DNA of 64,000 nt from assembly GCF_009846755.1 (NCBI RefSeq), contig NZ_AQOR01000012.1, forward strand, positions 1-64,000. The letters run 5' to 3'. Source of the stretch: Alcanivorax sp. S71-1-4 (lineage in GTDB: Bacteria; Pseudomonadota; Gammaproteobacteria; Pseudomonadales; Alcanivoracaceae). Shown in pieces: positions 1 through 8,775 of this stretch. A program made the position numbers and the translations under genes. The notes below the pieces were generated by a model. It made no database searches and had not been told where the DNA came from. It saw only the letters and a list, made by a program, of their open reading frames with translations. The first letter of the stretch is position 1. Every line of letters begins with the position of its first letter.

Positions 1-16
1 GCTCTACCCACCCTAC
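1..16. repeat. Terminal fragment of a dispersed palindromic repeat
   Basis: The first 16 bases are the right-hand end of the repeat whose fuller copies lie at 8772-9062 and 55432-55600; the last 16 bases of both copies are identical to it. The rest of this copy lies outside the window. It sits 12 bp beyond the stop codon of the Dsb operon, so like the other copies it occupies the 3' flank of a gene. Confidence 0.8.
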
Positions 17-28
17 CCCCCTTGCAAA

Positions 29-784
29 TCACGGTTTCGAACTACCCATGATCAGCGCCATTTCTGCGTCCCCGGGCATGCCCTGCTTCACCAGCACATT
101 GCCCTCTGCATCCTGGTAAAAGGTCGCCGGGGTTCCACCCAGCCCGAGATCACGCATGATATCGGTGTTGGTCTGTACCTGTGCCGCCAGCGTGCTGGAT
201 GGCTTTAACGCCGGTGAAATCCCGCCCTGCTCATAGGCACGATTATGCCGCCCCAGCGCTGCACCCGGGTCCTCGTCCGCCAGCATCGCCACCGCTTTCG
301 GCAGGCTGTCTGGACGCAGCACCGCCACCAGCACATGCCGCACCTGCACCTTGCCGGCCTCGACCCACGGCTGCGTTGCCTGCCAGAAGCGATGACAGAA
401 CGGGCAATTGGCATCGGTAAAGGTATAGATCACCCGCGGCGCATCTCCGTCGCCATCAGCGATCCAGTGGCTGCTCTCCAGCGTGTCCCAGGCGCCAGCG
501 TATTGCGCTGACATGGCGGCATTCAGCGGCGCTTCGGACAGGTCATTGCCCTGTGCATCGAGCAGCGTGCCGACCAGCGCGTGCTGACCGTCTGCGGTGA
601 CAAATACCGTGAGCTGACGGCCCTGAAGGCGCATCACATAACCGGACAGATCGCCCGGCGCCTCGAACGTATCCACCACTGTCAAGCCTCGTGCGGTCAG
701 GGCGGTGATCGGCGCAGGCAGCACAGCGTCCGCTGCCGCCGGCAGGCTCAGCACCCACAGTAGTCCGTAAAACAATGCGCGCAT
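29..784 (-). CDS. dsbG: DsbG-like periplasmic thiol:disulfide interchange protein
   Basis: This 251-residue protein has a hydrophobic signal peptide (about residues 1-20) and a thioredoxin-fold domain with a CPFC active site at residues 127-130. A GGTP cis-proline loop lies near the C-terminus, as in the DsbC/DsbG family. It should act in the periplasm as a disulfide isomerase or sulfenic-acid reductase kept reduced by a DsbD-type partner. I use the ATG at 782-784 (minus strand) because it has an AAGGAG ribosome-binding site and starts the signal peptide; the longer reading frame has no such support. It is the last gene of a dsbD-tlpA-dsbG operon, 4 bp after its neighbour. I recall the same gene order, including the adjacent two-component system, in Pseudomonas aeruginosa (PA2476-PA2480). 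Confidence 0.88.
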   Translation of the reverse strand: MRALFYGLLWVLSLPAAADAVLPAPITALTARGLTVVDTFEAPGDLSGYVMRLQGRQLTVFVTADGQHALVGTLLDAQGNDLSEAPLNAAMSAQYAGAWDTLESSHWIADGDGDAPRVIYTFTDANCPFCHRFWQATQPWVEAGKVQVRHVLVAVLRPDSLPKAVAMLADEDPGAALGRHNRAYEQGGISPALKPSSTLAAQVQTNTDIMRDLGLGGTPATFYQDAEGNVLVKQGMPGDAEMALIMGSSKP

Positions 785-788
785 GGGG

Positions 789-1619
789 TTACTCCTTTTC
801 GGGTGATTCACTCGGTGCCAGACGCTGCAGCGCATGCCGCAACATGGCGTGGGACACTTCACCAAGGTGGCTGTCCACCAGCCTGCCCCCGGCGTCATAA
901 AACAATGTGGTCGGCAACGCGAACGAACCCATGTGGCGGGACAAATCGCCCTGCGTGTCCATCACGACATTGGTGAGTTGCAAAGATTGCTGCATCAGAA
1001 ACTGCTGCACCGTCCACAACGGCTCGCGCTGATTGACGAACACGAACTGCACATCAGGGCGCGCCTGCTGCGCCGCTTCCAGCACCGGCATTTCGCGCCG
1101 GCACGGCGGGCACCAGGTGGCCCACAGATTGACCACCATCGGCCGGCCATCGTGGCGCGCCGCCAGAGACGTCTCGCCACCACTGAGCGTCGCCAGCGGC
1201 ACTGCCGGCAATTCGCGCGCGGGGTCTACCATTGCCACGAGGGCCAGGGAAGTCACCAGCCAGGTGGCCGCGCCAGCGCTGAGCGCAATGCCCAGCGGTC
1301 GCCGCAGCGCCGCGCGGCGCCAGCCCGTCCAGCAGGCAAACAGCAACGCCGCCAGCAGCCCGCCAACGGGATCAAATCCCCCATCGCGGATATCCACCAT
1401 CGACCAGGGCGATGCGGCATAGTCACTCCAGTAGCGCAGCACAAACACCAGCCGCGCACCGAGCACGCCCCAGCACAGCACCGACATCACCGCGTCCGCC
1501 ACCGGCACCCGGCGCTGCCGCGCCAGAAACACCGCCACCATCAGCGCCACCAACACCGCCAGCACCAGCACACCGCGCTGTACCGACATCACCAGCGGCC
1601 CCAGGCTCACCGATAACAT
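789..1619 (-). CDS. Membrane-anchored TlpA-like thioredoxin with polytopic N-terminal region
   Basis: A 276-residue protein with about four N-terminal membrane segments (residues 10-130) and a C-terminal TlpA/ResA-type thioredoxin domain. Its WCPPC redox motif is at residues 169-173 and a LPTT cis-proline loop lies near residue 235. It should transfer electrons to periplasmic disulfide partners, probably between the DsbD protein encoded upstream and the DsbG protein encoded downstream. The ATG at 1617-1619 has an AGGAG site about 6 bp upstream. It is 3 bp from the dsbD stop and 4 bp from dsbG, so the three genes are almost certainly co-transcribed. The N-terminal region recalls the membrane fold of prolipoprotein diacylglyceryl transferase seen fused to some TlpA proteins; that comparison is from memory. 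Confidence 0.82.
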   Translation of the reverse strand: MLSVSLGPLVMSVQRGVLVLAVLVALMVAVFLARQRRVPVADAVMSVLCWGVLGARLVFVLRYWSDYAASPWSMVDIRDGGFDPVGGLLAALLFACWTGWRRAALRRPLGIALSAGAATWLVTSLALVAMVDPARELPAVPLATLSGGETSLAARHDGRPMVVNLWATWCPPCRREMPVLEAAQQARPDVQFVFVNQREPLWTVQQFLMQQSLQLTNVVMDTQGDLSRHMGSFALPTTLFYDAGGRLVDSHLGEVSHAMLRHALQRLAPSESPEKE

Positions 1620-1622
1620 GCC

Positions 1623-3347
1623 CTACTCCTGTTCTGTTGCGGCCTGCCAGCGGGCCAGAAAACCCGCTGCATCCACTTCGCCAATGATCCGTTGCGCGCG
1701 CCGCTCTTCGCCGTCCGGCCCGATCAGCAGCAGCGTCGGCGGGCCGATGATGCCATAGCGTTGCATCAGCGCCTTGTCGTCAGCATCGTTGTCGGTCACA
1801 TCCGGGCGTAGCAACTGCGCCGAACCCAGCGCAGCCTGCACTGCCGGGTCACCGAACACTTCCGCTTCGATCACATGACAGGACACACACCAGTCCGCAT
1901 AAAAATCCACCAGCGTCCACTGCCCCCGGGCGCTGGCCTGTGCCAACTGCGCGCTCAGCGTGTCGATATCCGGCACCGGCTGGAAACGCGCCATAAAATC
2001 ATGCTGCGGTGCCGGCGCACCACTCACCCATGACGCCAGCGGCCGCCACGGCGATTCGCCACCGGCGGCGGCACCGCCCAGCATCAACAGCGACCAGCCC
2101 CCCGCCACCACGGCCAGCGCGCCCGCCAGCAGCCCGCCCGGCGTCACCGGGGCGTGCCTTTGCCCGGTGGTACGCCAGAGTGTCAGCGCCACCGACAGCA
2201 ACCATATGCCCCACAGCGCCAATACCATCGACGCCGGCAACAGCCGTGCCACCCACCACAACGCCATGCCCAACAGCACATAGCCGAAACCGACCTTCAC
2301 CGCATTCATCCAGCTACCGGGTTTCGGCAACAGGTGCGCGCCCACCGTGGCAACCAGCAACAGCGGCACGCCCATGCCCAGGCCGAGCGCAAACAAGGCC
2401 AGGCCGCCCTGCATCACATCACCGCTTTCCGCGATATACAGCAACGCGCCCGCCAGCGGTGCCGTCATGCACGGCCCCATCAGAAACGCGGACAAAACCC
2501 CCATCGCCGCCGCACCGAGCAGCGTACCGCCACGCTGACGCTCCCCGGCCCGGTGCAGCCGATCACGCAGCCAGCCCGGCCACTGCAAGGTAAAAAACCC
2601 GAACATTGCCAGCGCCAGCCCGACAAACAGCGCCGCAAACACCGACACCACCCAGGGCTGCTGGAACACTGCCTGCATGCTCGCCCCCGCCAGCGCCGTC
2701 ACAACACCCAACGCCGCATAGGTCAATGCCATAGGCAGCACATAGGCCAGCGCCAGCGTAAACCCCTGCCAGCCGCGCGCCTGCCGTCCCACCACCAGCG
2801 CGGACAACACAGGCAACATCGGCAACACGCAGGGCGTAAACGCCAGCAGCACACCCAGACCAAAAAACGCCGCCACGCCCCACAGCAAATGGCCGCCTGC
2901 CAGTGTGGCCGCCAATTGCTGATCCTCAGCAGGCACCGGCTCGCGACTGCCCTGCGTGCCGGGCAAGGTCACACTGGCCTGCTGAGGGGGATAGCACAGC
3001 CCGGCCTCCGCACACCCCTGCCAGGTCAGCGACAGTGTGCGCGCCGCCCCGGGCTGGATCTCGATCATCGCCTGGTGGAAATACACCTCTGACGTACCGA
3101 AGAATTCATCCTCGATCATTTCGCCTGGCGGGAAATCGATACCTGCCACCGGCTTCGGCGTACCCTCGATCGCGAAGCCCTTGCGGTACAGGTAATAACC
3201 GTCCGCGATATCCCAATGCAGCATCACCCGGCCATCGGCGGCGGGCGTCAATTGATAACGGAACGCCTGATCGGGAGGCAGAAAATCCGCCCGTGCCAGC
3301 ACCACACTGCACAGCCCCAGCACGGCCAGAACCATCAACCTGATCAT
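1623..3347 (-). CDS. dsbD: Thiol:disulfide interchange protein DsbD
   Basis: At 574 residues this has the full DsbD plan: signal peptide (1-20), periplasmic nDsbD domain with the cysteine pair C112/C118, an eight-helix membrane domain with cysteines in the TPCVLP (about 173) and GPCMTAP (about 295) motifs, and a C-terminal thioredoxin domain with WCVSC near residue 490. It carries electrons from cytoplasmic thioredoxin across the inner membrane to periplasmic thiol proteins, here presumably the two products encoded downstream. The ATG at 3345-3347 has a GGGAGG site. Its promoter faces the response-regulator gene across 131 bp holding three tandem 11-bp repeats, so it is the likely regulatory target of that system. 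All six redox cysteines are present. Confidence 0.93.
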   Translation of the reverse strand: MIRLMVLAVLGLCSVVLARADFLPPDQAFRYQLTPAADGRVMLHWDIADGYYLYRKGFAIEGTPKPVAGIDFPPGEMIEDEFFGTSEVYFHQAMIEIQPGAARTLSLTWQGCAEAGLCYPPQQASVTLPGTQGSREPVPAEDQQLAATLAGGHLLWGVAAFFGLGVLLAFTPCVLPMLPVLSALVVGRQARGWQGFTLALAYVLPMALTYAALGVVTALAGASMQAVFQQPWVVSVFAALFVGLALAMFGFFTLQWPGWLRDRLHRAGERQRGGTLLGAAAMGVLSAFLMGPCMTAPLAGALLYIAESGDVMQGGLALFALGLGMGVPLLLVATVGAHLLPKPGSWMNAVKVGFGYVLLGMALWWVARLLPASMVLALWGIWLLSVALTLWRTTGQRHAPVTPGGLLAGALAVVAGGWSLLMLGGAAAGGESPWRPLASWVSGAPAPQHDFMARFQPVPDIDTLSAQLAQASARGQWTLVDFYADWCVSCHVIEAEVFGDPAVQAALGSAQLLRPDVTDNDADDKALMQRYGIIGPPTLLLIGPDGEERRAQRIIGEVDAAGFLARWQAATEQE

Positions 3348-3394
3348 TCACACCCTCCCGCATCCATTGCCATGGCAGGCAGCCTGCCGCGTGC

Positions 3395-3427
3395 GCATTA
3401 AGTCAGCATTAAGTCAGCCTTAACATT
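3395..3427. promoter_or_regulatory. Three tandem 11-bp repeats, likely response-regulator binding site
   Basis: Two exact copies of GCATTAAGTCA (3395-3405, 3406-3416) are followed by a third related unit, GCCTTAACATT (3417-3427). On the minus strand the first two units read CTTAAT-N5-CTTAAT, which fits the PmrA/QseB-type box of OmpR-family regulators. They lie between the divergent dsbD and response-regulator genes, 52-84 bp upstream of the regulator start. Autoregulation and control of the Dsb operon are inferred. Confidence 0.7.
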
Positions 3428-3478
3428 GAGCTAATCTGCGAACGCGATACTCTGGTACCCAACGATTCAGGAGCAGAC

Positions 3479-4147
3479 ATGCATATCCTGCTGGTGGAAG
3501 ACGACGAGCTGGTGGCCTCCGGCATCCAGGCCGGGCTGGCCCTGCACGATTTCACCGTCGACCACGTACGCACCGCCGGCGCCGCCCGGGCGGCGCTGGA
3601 CACCCTGCCCAGTGACGCGGTCATTCTCGATCTCGGCCTGCCCGACCAGGACGGCATGAGCCTGCTGCGCGACTGGCGCGCCACCGGCAAGGCCATGCCG
3701 GTACTGGTACTCACCGCCCGTGATGCCGTGCCGGCACGCGTGGCCGGCCTGCAGGCCGGCGCGGACGATTATCTGTCCAAGCCGTTTGATCTGGATGAAC
3801 TGGTGGCGCGGATGCACGCGCTGTTGCGTCGCGCGGCCGGTCGCGCGCAGCCACTGATCACACATGGCCCGTTGCGTTTTGATCCGTCCGCACGCCATCT
3901 CACCTGGCATGGCGAGACGGTGAACCTGCCACGTCGTGAGTTGCTGTTGCTGGAAAAGCTGCTGCATTCGCGCAGCGCTGTGCTCAGCGCTGAACAGATC
4001 AAGGACAGCCTGTACGGTTTCGATACCGGCGTGGAAAGCAACGCACTGAACGTGCATATCCACCACCTGCGACGCAAACTCTCCCCCGGGATCGTGCAGA
4101 CGGTGCGCGGCCTCGGCTATCGTCTCGGCAGCGTGGACGAACTATGA
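3479..4147 (+). CDS. OmpR/PmrA-family response regulator
   Basis: A 222-residue DNA-binding response regulator. The receiver domain (1-115) has the acidic pocket (EDD at 7-9), the phospho-accepting Asp51 and the conserved Lys101. The C-terminal winged-helix domain (about 125-220) ends in the usual VRGLGYRL. The start has an AGGAG site at 3470-3474. The gene overlaps the kinase gene by 4 bp (ATGA), so the pair is translationally coupled. The PmrA/QseB-like direct repeats just upstream are its probable operator. The neighbouring Dsb operon suggests it senses envelope redox or metal stress, as proposed for similar systems, but the signal cannot be read from sequence. Confidence 0.92.
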   Translation: MHILLVEDDELVASGIQAGLALHDFTVDHVRTAGAARAALDTLPSDAVILDLGLPDQDGMSLLRDWRATGKAMPVLVLTARDAVPARVAGLQAGADDYLSKPFDLDELVARMHALLRRAAGRAQPLITHGPLRFDPSARHLTWHGETVNLPRRELLLLEKLLHSRSAVLSAEQIKDSLYGFDTGVESNALNVHIHHLRRKLSPGIVQTVRGLGYRLGSVDEL

Positions 4148-5475
4148 GCCTGCAACGTCGGCTGCTGCTGATCCTCGGCCTGTCCTTCAGCCTGCTGTGG
4201 CTGCTGGCTGCGTTCTGGTTGCAGCGTGGCCTGGAACATCGCCTGCAGGACACCCTTGACCAGCGCCTGGCCGCCTCGGCGCGCATGGTCGGCGGGCTGG
4301 TGATGCAACTGCCACCGGACGCCTGGCAGGTGCCCGGTGGCGCCACGCTGTCGGTGCCCGCGGATATCGGTGTCGCCTGTCAGGTGCGCGACAGCAGCGG
4401 CGGTATTTTTCTGCAAACCCACAGCGCCCTGCCCGACCTGCTGGCCGGCGGCGGCATCGGCTTTCACAATCGCGAGATTGAGGGCGAACCCTGGCGTGTC
4501 TACACGCGCGAATTCAACGGTCTCTTTATCAGCACCGCAGACCGCCTGACAGAACGCCACGCCCTGCAACGGGAAATCCTGCTCGCCGCTGCACTGCCAT
4601 TTGTCATTGCCCTGCTCGGCAGCCTGTCCGCCCTCTGGCTTGGCGTGCGGCGCGGCCTGCGCCCGCTGGCGCGGCTGTACAGTGCCCTCTCCCAGCGCGA
4701 TCCAGCCAGCACGGAGGCCGTCGATATCGGCCCGGTGCCCGATGAACTCGCGCCCGTGCTGGCCACCCTGAACCGGCTGCTGCACGATACCGGCGATCTG
4801 CTGCAGCGCGAGCAACGTTTCACCAGCGACGCCGCGCACGAACTGCGCACACCGCTGACCGCCATCAAGACGCACCTGCAGGTGGCCCGGCGTACTGATC
4901 CGGCCCACGCGGATGCATCCCTCGCGCAGGCGGAAGCCGCCGTGGCCCGGTTGCAGCGCACACTCGAACAACTGCTGACGCTGGCAAGGCTGGACAGCCA
5001 CGAAGACTGGCCCGCCGGCGCGCCGCTCAAGCTGGAGCCGTTGCTGCGCCAGGTGCGCGACGAACTGCCCGAACGCCAGCGCGTACAGCTGCCCGATACA
5101 CTACCGGACCGGGCGCCGCACCTGCCCGCAGAACTGGCCGCCATCGCAATACGCAATCTGATCGACAACGCGCTGCGACACACCACCGGCGCCGTCACCG
5201 TTCAGGCAACCCTGCGGCAGGATGACGATCTGTTAATCGAGATTTGCGACGAAGGCACGGCGCTGGATGAAACACAGGTCAGTCAGCTGACACGTCGTTT
5301 CTGGCGCCATCCGTCCAGTAGCGGTAGCGGGCTCGGGCTGGCAATTACCGACGCGATTGCCCGGCGCACCGGTGGCAGCCTCGCCCTGTCCCGGCGCCCG
5401 TCCGGTGGCCTGCGGGCCACATTGCGCCTGCCCGCTTATCCCGCCAGTGTCGGCAAAAACGACAGGTCAACGTGA
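4144..5475 (+). CDS. Sensor histidine kinase, QseC/PmrB-like
   Basis: A 443-residue inner-membrane kinase with two transmembrane helices (about 7-25 and 145-166) enclosing a periplasmic sensor of about 115 residues. A HAMP-like linker is followed by the HisKA motif with phospho-accepting His232 in AHELRTPL and a HATPase domain with N-box (LIDNALRHT) and G-box (GSGLGLAI). It should phosphorylate the response regulator encoded immediately upstream. The 3' end overlaps the convergent gene at 5436-6134 by 40 bp, leaving no room for an intergenic terminator. The sensor domain contains one cysteine (about residue 79), which is tempting next to a disulfide-exchange operon but proves nothing. Confidence 0.92.
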   Translation: MSLQRRLLLILGLSFSLLWLLAAFWLQRGLEHRLQDTLDQRLAASARMVGGLVMQLPPDAWQVPGGATLSVPADIGVACQVRDSSGGIFLQTHSALPDLLAGGGIGFHNREIEGEPWRVYTREFNGLFISTADRLTERHALQREILLAAALPFVIALLGSLSALWLGVRRGLRPLARLYSALSQRDPASTEAVDIGPVPDELAPVLATLNRLLHDTGDLLQREQRFTSDAAHELRTPLTAIKTHLQVARRTDPAHADASLAQAEAAVARLQRTLEQLLTLARLDSHEDWPAGAPLKLEPLLRQVRDELPERQRVQLPDTLPDRAPHLPAELAAIAIRNLIDNALRHTTGAVTVQATLRQDDDLLIEICDEGTALDETQVSQLTRRFWRHPSSSGSGLGLAITDAIARRTGGSLALSRRPSGGLRATLRLPAYPASVGKNDRST

Positions 5476-6134
5476 TAACGATCCGGGTCAGCCGGATCAA
5501 TATAGACAGGAATCTGCGTGCGGGTGATGTACTCGGAGGGATCGAACCAGAGGTTGTCGCTGCGAAACACATGCACTTGCGATGTAGCCGGATTCTGCCA
5601 CTGGCTGATCACGCAGAACGGATGACGCCCGTTGACCGTCAGCGAGGTGTTGTGCTCAACCCCCTGGAACGCCGCCTCGATCCGCCGGCCGCTGGCACGC
5701 AACTGCGCCGCACGCCGCCGGCGCAGCATCGGCACCAGCACCGTGCCCAGCCCGACCAGCGTAAACACGCTGCCCAGCATACCGACAATGAGCGCGCCGC
5801 CCCAGAGCGAAAAGAACCCGTCGATGCGTGCCTGCGCCGATGACCCCGAGTGGTACAGCACACGCACCGTTTCGCCGACGTGATAGGCCGGCGGGTTGCT
5901 GCTGGTACGGGAGATAAACGTGTGTGCGCGGCCCTGTGCATCGGTGAACGTCACCTGCGGCGCATAGGTCGTGGAGTCACTGGAACGCGACCGCACCAGG
6001 TCCACGACCGTGCCCTCCGTCGCCGTGGAGGTGGCGATAAACTCGCGCGCGTCGCTGTACAGCATCCAGGCGCCCGTCAGCGCCCCCAGGCCAATCAGCG
6101 GGAACAGCACCTTGAACACCAGCAGGGTTTTCAT
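5436..6134 (-). CDS. DUF3592-type membrane protein of unknown function
   Basis: A 232-residue protein with an N-terminal membrane helix (about 4-24), a beta-rich region typical of DUF3592 proteins (TEGTVVDL...YAPQVTFTDAQG, about 38-68) and a second pair of hydrophobic segments (about 105-135). The remainder is soluble. The ATG at 6132-6134 starts the first membrane helix; the upstream extension would be hydrophilic and is not used. No strong Shine-Dalgarno sequence is visible. It lies 122 bp downstream of the exporter gene on the same strand and might be read through from it, but nothing links it to siderophore export. The 3' end overlaps the kinase gene by 40 bp in antisense orientation. Confidence 0.72.
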   Translation of the reverse strand: MKTLLVFKVLFPLIGLGALTGAWMLYSDAREFIATSTATEGTVVDLVRSRSSDSTTYAPQVTFTDAQGRAHTFISRTSSNPPAYHVGETVRVLYHSGSSAQARIDGFFSLWGGALIVGMLGSVFTLVGLGTVLVPMLRRRRAAQLRASGRRIEAAFQGVEHNTSLTVNGRHPFCVISQWQNPATSQVHVFRSDNLWFDPSEYITRTQIPVYIDPADPDRYHVDLSFLPTLAG

Positions 6135-6256
6135 GAGACAACAATCCGTGTTTTCCGTGACGTGGCGCATTATACGACCCCGCCCCGACGCGACAACGCC
6201 AGTCATCCGCCGGGGACACAGGGAATGCAAAACCGGTCACAGAACGCGGAAAAGCC

Positions 6257-7891
6257 TCAGGTGTCTGCCGGCACCGGGCGTGCGGCCGGTGCCGCCGGCA
6301 ACGGTGACAGACGCCCACTGTCGAGCCGCAACAGGCGGTCACCGGCATCGAAATAACGGTCATCGTGGGAAATCACCAGCACCGCCTTGCCCTGCTCGCG
6401 CAACGCCGGCAGCACTTCGTGATAGAACACTTCCTTGAACACCGGGTCCTGATCCGCCGCCCACTCATCAAAGATCAGGAACGGCCGGTCCTCCAGGCAG
6501 GCCACCACCAGCGCCAGGCGTTTGCGTTGCCCCTGTGACAGCGCTTGCGTGGTGAAAGCCCCATCGCGCACCTGCACCTTGTGCTGCAGATGCAGCCGCG
6601 CCAGCAGGCGATTGCCGGCCTCATCGGACGCCGTGCCGGGTGCTTCCAGCAGGCGATCAAACAGATGGAAATCCGAAAAGACCGCCGAGAAAAGCTGCCG
6701 GTAATCGTCGCGGCTTTTTTCCGTCACCGGTTCGCCATCCAGGCATATCGTGCCTTCCTCCGGGGTGTACAGCCCCGCCAGCAGTTTCGCCAGCGTGGTC
6801 TTGCCGCTGCCGTTGCCGCCAATCAGAAAGGTCACCGTGCCGGGCCTGAACACCAGATCAATCGGCCCCAGCTCGAAGAATTCGTCGCTCTGCTCGTGGT
6901 AGTAACGGTGCCGCACCCCCTGCAGTGACAGGCGCCGGAATTGCGCCGGCACGGCACGCCCGGCTGGCGTTTCGGCGCCGATATCCGCTGTGATCTCTTC
7001 AATCCTTGCGGCCGAGACCCGGGCCAGATTGGCACGCGGGATATTCATCAGCAGCACTTCCAGCGGCGTGACCATGTACACGAAGATCAGCGCAAAACCG
7101 GTCATGATGCGAGCCCGGTCCGGCACATCGCCCACCAGCACGAACAGCACCAGCCCGATAAACGCATAGATCAGGAAATTGCCCCAGCTCGCCGAGGCGA
7201 CAAAGATCGACATGCCGGTGGCACGCGCATGGCGTACCGACTCAATCGACTGCCCCAGCACGTCGTCCAGAAAGCGCTGCCGCTTGTCACGGTGCAGCCG
7301 CAGCTCCTTGGCGCCATCGGTGAGCGCACGGAAATACCCGAACAGCCCGTCCTGCGCCACCGACGCCGTACTGAGGTGCCCCAGCGCTTTCAGGTGCGCC
7401 AGGTGATAGCCGAGCGACCCCAGGCCGATCACCACGACCGCCGCCAGCAACACCTGCCACGACAACAACGCCATGTACACCAGGCAGGCCAGCACCACCA
7501 CGGCGTTGTTCAGAATCGCCGGCACGCTGACAAAAAACTGCGCCACGTTGGTGCTGTGTTCTGCCAGTGCAGACTGCACCCGCGCACTGCCGAGCTGCTC
7601 CACCTGGCGAAAATCCGCCGCCATCACCCGCGCGGCTATCTCGTGCCGCAAGCGGGCCAGCGCGTATTGCCCCAGTTGTTCTGACATCATCGCGGCCAGC
7701 GCACGCGTGACCATCATGCCCACCGCCAGCGCCGCAAACGTCCAGGCCAGCTGGGTGCGTGCCGCCTGATCGGCACTCAGCGCGCTGTTGATCTGTGCCA
7801 CCAGCAACACACCGCACAACCCTGACAGCACACTGGCGATCACCGCCACAAGCATCCGGCGGCGGGACTGGCGTAACAACAGGGCAAGCAT
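6257..7891 (-). CDS. pvdE: PvdE/SyrD-type cyclic-peptide ABC exporter
   Basis: A 544-residue fused permease-ATPase. Residues 1-315 hold six membrane helices; the nucleotide-binding domain has Walker A (GGNGSGKTT, about 357), a LSQGQRKRL signature, Walker B (FLIFDEWAADQDP) and an H-loop (VISHDDRYF). The EWAADQDP stretch is a hallmark of the PvdE/SyrD family that moves peptide siderophores or lipopeptide precursors across the inner membrane. It is divergent from the FhuF-like gene, and a perfect TAAAT-N16-CGT iron-starvation box precedes it at 7929-7952. The most likely role is moving the siderophore or its precursor to the periplasm. The symbol is by family resemblance, not proven orthology. 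Confidence 0.85.
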   Translation of the reverse strand: MLALLLRQSRRRMLVAVIASVLSGLCGVLLVAQINSALSADQAARTQLAWTFAALAVGMMVTRALAAMMSEQLGQYALARLRHEIAARVMAADFRQVEQLGSARVQSALAEHSTNVAQFFVSVPAILNNAVVVLACLVYMALLSWQVLLAAVVVIGLGSLGYHLAHLKALGHLSTASVAQDGLFGYFRALTDGAKELRLHRDKRQRFLDDVLGQSIESVRHARATGMSIFVASASWGNFLIYAFIGLVLFVLVGDVPDRARIMTGFALIFVYMVTPLEVLLMNIPRANLARVSAARIEEITADIGAETPAGRAVPAQFRRLSLQGVRHRYYHEQSDEFFELGPIDLVFRPGTVTFLIGGNGSGKTTLAKLLAGLYTPEEGTICLDGEPVTEKSRDDYRQLFSAVFSDFHLFDRLLEAPGTASDEAGNRLLARLHLQHKVQVRDGAFTTQALSQGQRKRLALVVACLEDRPFLIFDEWAADQDPVFKEVFYHEVLPALREQGKAVLVISHDDRYFDAGDRLLRLDSGRLSPLPAAPAARPVPADT

Positions 7892-7928
7892 GGTGTGGCC
7901 TCACGGCAAAAGGGCTGTACCCAGACTG

Positions 7929-7952
7929 ACGTTTGGCTCCCGACAATATTTA
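7929..7952 (-). promoter_or_regulatory. PvdS-type iron-starvation promoter box for the exporter gene
   Basis: On the minus strand the sequence reads TAAAT, 16 bases, CGT, an exact match to the PvdS iron-starvation consensus (TAAAT-N16/17-CGT, known from pyoverdine promoters). It lies 38-61 bp upstream of the exporter start codon. Two other boxes with the same 16-bp spacing occur in this window upstream of siderophore genes. Confidence 0.78.
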
Positions 7953-7953
7953 C

Positions 7954-7977
7954 TGAAAAGGCGACACCGCCATTCGT
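7954..7977 (+). promoter_or_regulatory. Weak candidate iron-starvation box for the fhuF-like gene
   Basis: TGAAA-N16-CGT lies on the plus strand directly beside the exporter box. Spacing and the CGT element match, but only three of five bases match in the upstream element. If used, it would drive the fhuF-like gene starting at 8008. Confidence 0.3.
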
Positions 7978-8007
7978 CATCTCCATAAAGACGACACCGG
8001 GCTATTC

Positions 8008-8775
8008 ATGATCGACCTGCTCAAGCCGCTGTTCCCCGGCCCGCTGGCGCCACTGGCCGAAACCCTGCAGTGCACGCCCGCGGCAGATGACGTGCCATTG
8101 CAGCACCTGCTGATCGATGACACCGCGCTGCGCGGCCTGCTCAGGCGCCACGGCGCCTGCCTGGGCACCCACGATCTGCGCGTCGCTGCCTGCGCCTGGC
8201 TGCTGCACTATCTTGCGCAAATACTGCCGCCGGTGATGGCCGGCCTGAGCCTGTTGCAACAACGCTGGCCGCTGGCACCGCAGGAGTGCGCCTTGCGTCT
8301 GGACGCCGACGGCCACACGCAGGCACTGGTGCTCATTCATCCCGGCGTGGCGGCGCCCGGCGACAGCGACAGCCGGTATCACGCGCTGCTGCATCACCAT
8401 CTTGCGCCACTGATCCGGCGCCTGAGCGACACCGCGCGCGTCCCGGCGCGGCTGCTGTGGGGCAATGTCGCGCGGCGGCTGGAAGGCGTCCTCCGGGATG
8501 CCTGCGAGCTGTGCCAGCAGCAACCGCTCTTGCTGTCGCGCCTGCGGGCCGACGAGCAGTTTCTGCTGCACCAACGTGGCTGGCCCCCCGCACAGAAAAA
8601 CCCTTTGTACGCGCCACCGCGCATCGTCGAACATCAGGGCGACATCATCACCCTGCATCGCCAGTGCTGCCTCTATTACCGCCTGCCGGATCAGGGTTAT
8701 TGCACAGCCTGCCCCCTGGCGCCGGAATTCAGAAAACACAAACCCTGTTCCCACACCACCACGCGGTTGCAGTAG
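8008..8775 (+). CDS. fhuF: FhuF-like ferric-siderophore reductase
   Basis: A 255-residue cytoplasmic protein of FhuF size. It ends with the family's 2Fe-2S motif CC-x10-C-x2-C (Cys220, Cys221, Cys232, Cys235). FhuF proteins reduce Fe(III) in hydroxamate siderophores so that iron is released in the cytoplasm, which fits the hydroxamate genes that follow. The N-terminal 200 residues are otherwise little conserved. The ATG at 8008 follows a leader with no clear Shine-Dalgarno sequence. The TAG stop lies within the first bases of a dispersed repeat (8772-9062); no conserved residues appear to be missing, so the repeat abuts the gene and does not truncate it. Part of the iron-regulated locus by position. 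Confidence 0.85.
   Translation: MIDLLKPLFPGPLAPLAETLQCTPAADDVPLQHLLIDDTALRGLLRRHGACLGTHDLRVAACAWLLHYLAQILPPVMAGLSLLQQRWPLAPQECALRLDADGHTQALVLIHPGVAAPGDSDSRYHALLHHHLAPLIRRLSDTARVPARLLWGNVARRLEGVLRDACELCQQQPLLLSRLRADEQFLLHQRGWPPAQKNPLYAPPRIVEHQGDIITLHRQCCLYYRLPDQGYCTACPLAPEFRKHKPCSHTTTRLQ

Noticed and set aside
8008-8775. FhuF-like gene as a pseudogene cut short by the repeat
   Set aside because: All four iron-sulfur cysteines are present and length is normal for the family; the repeat only touches the stop codon.
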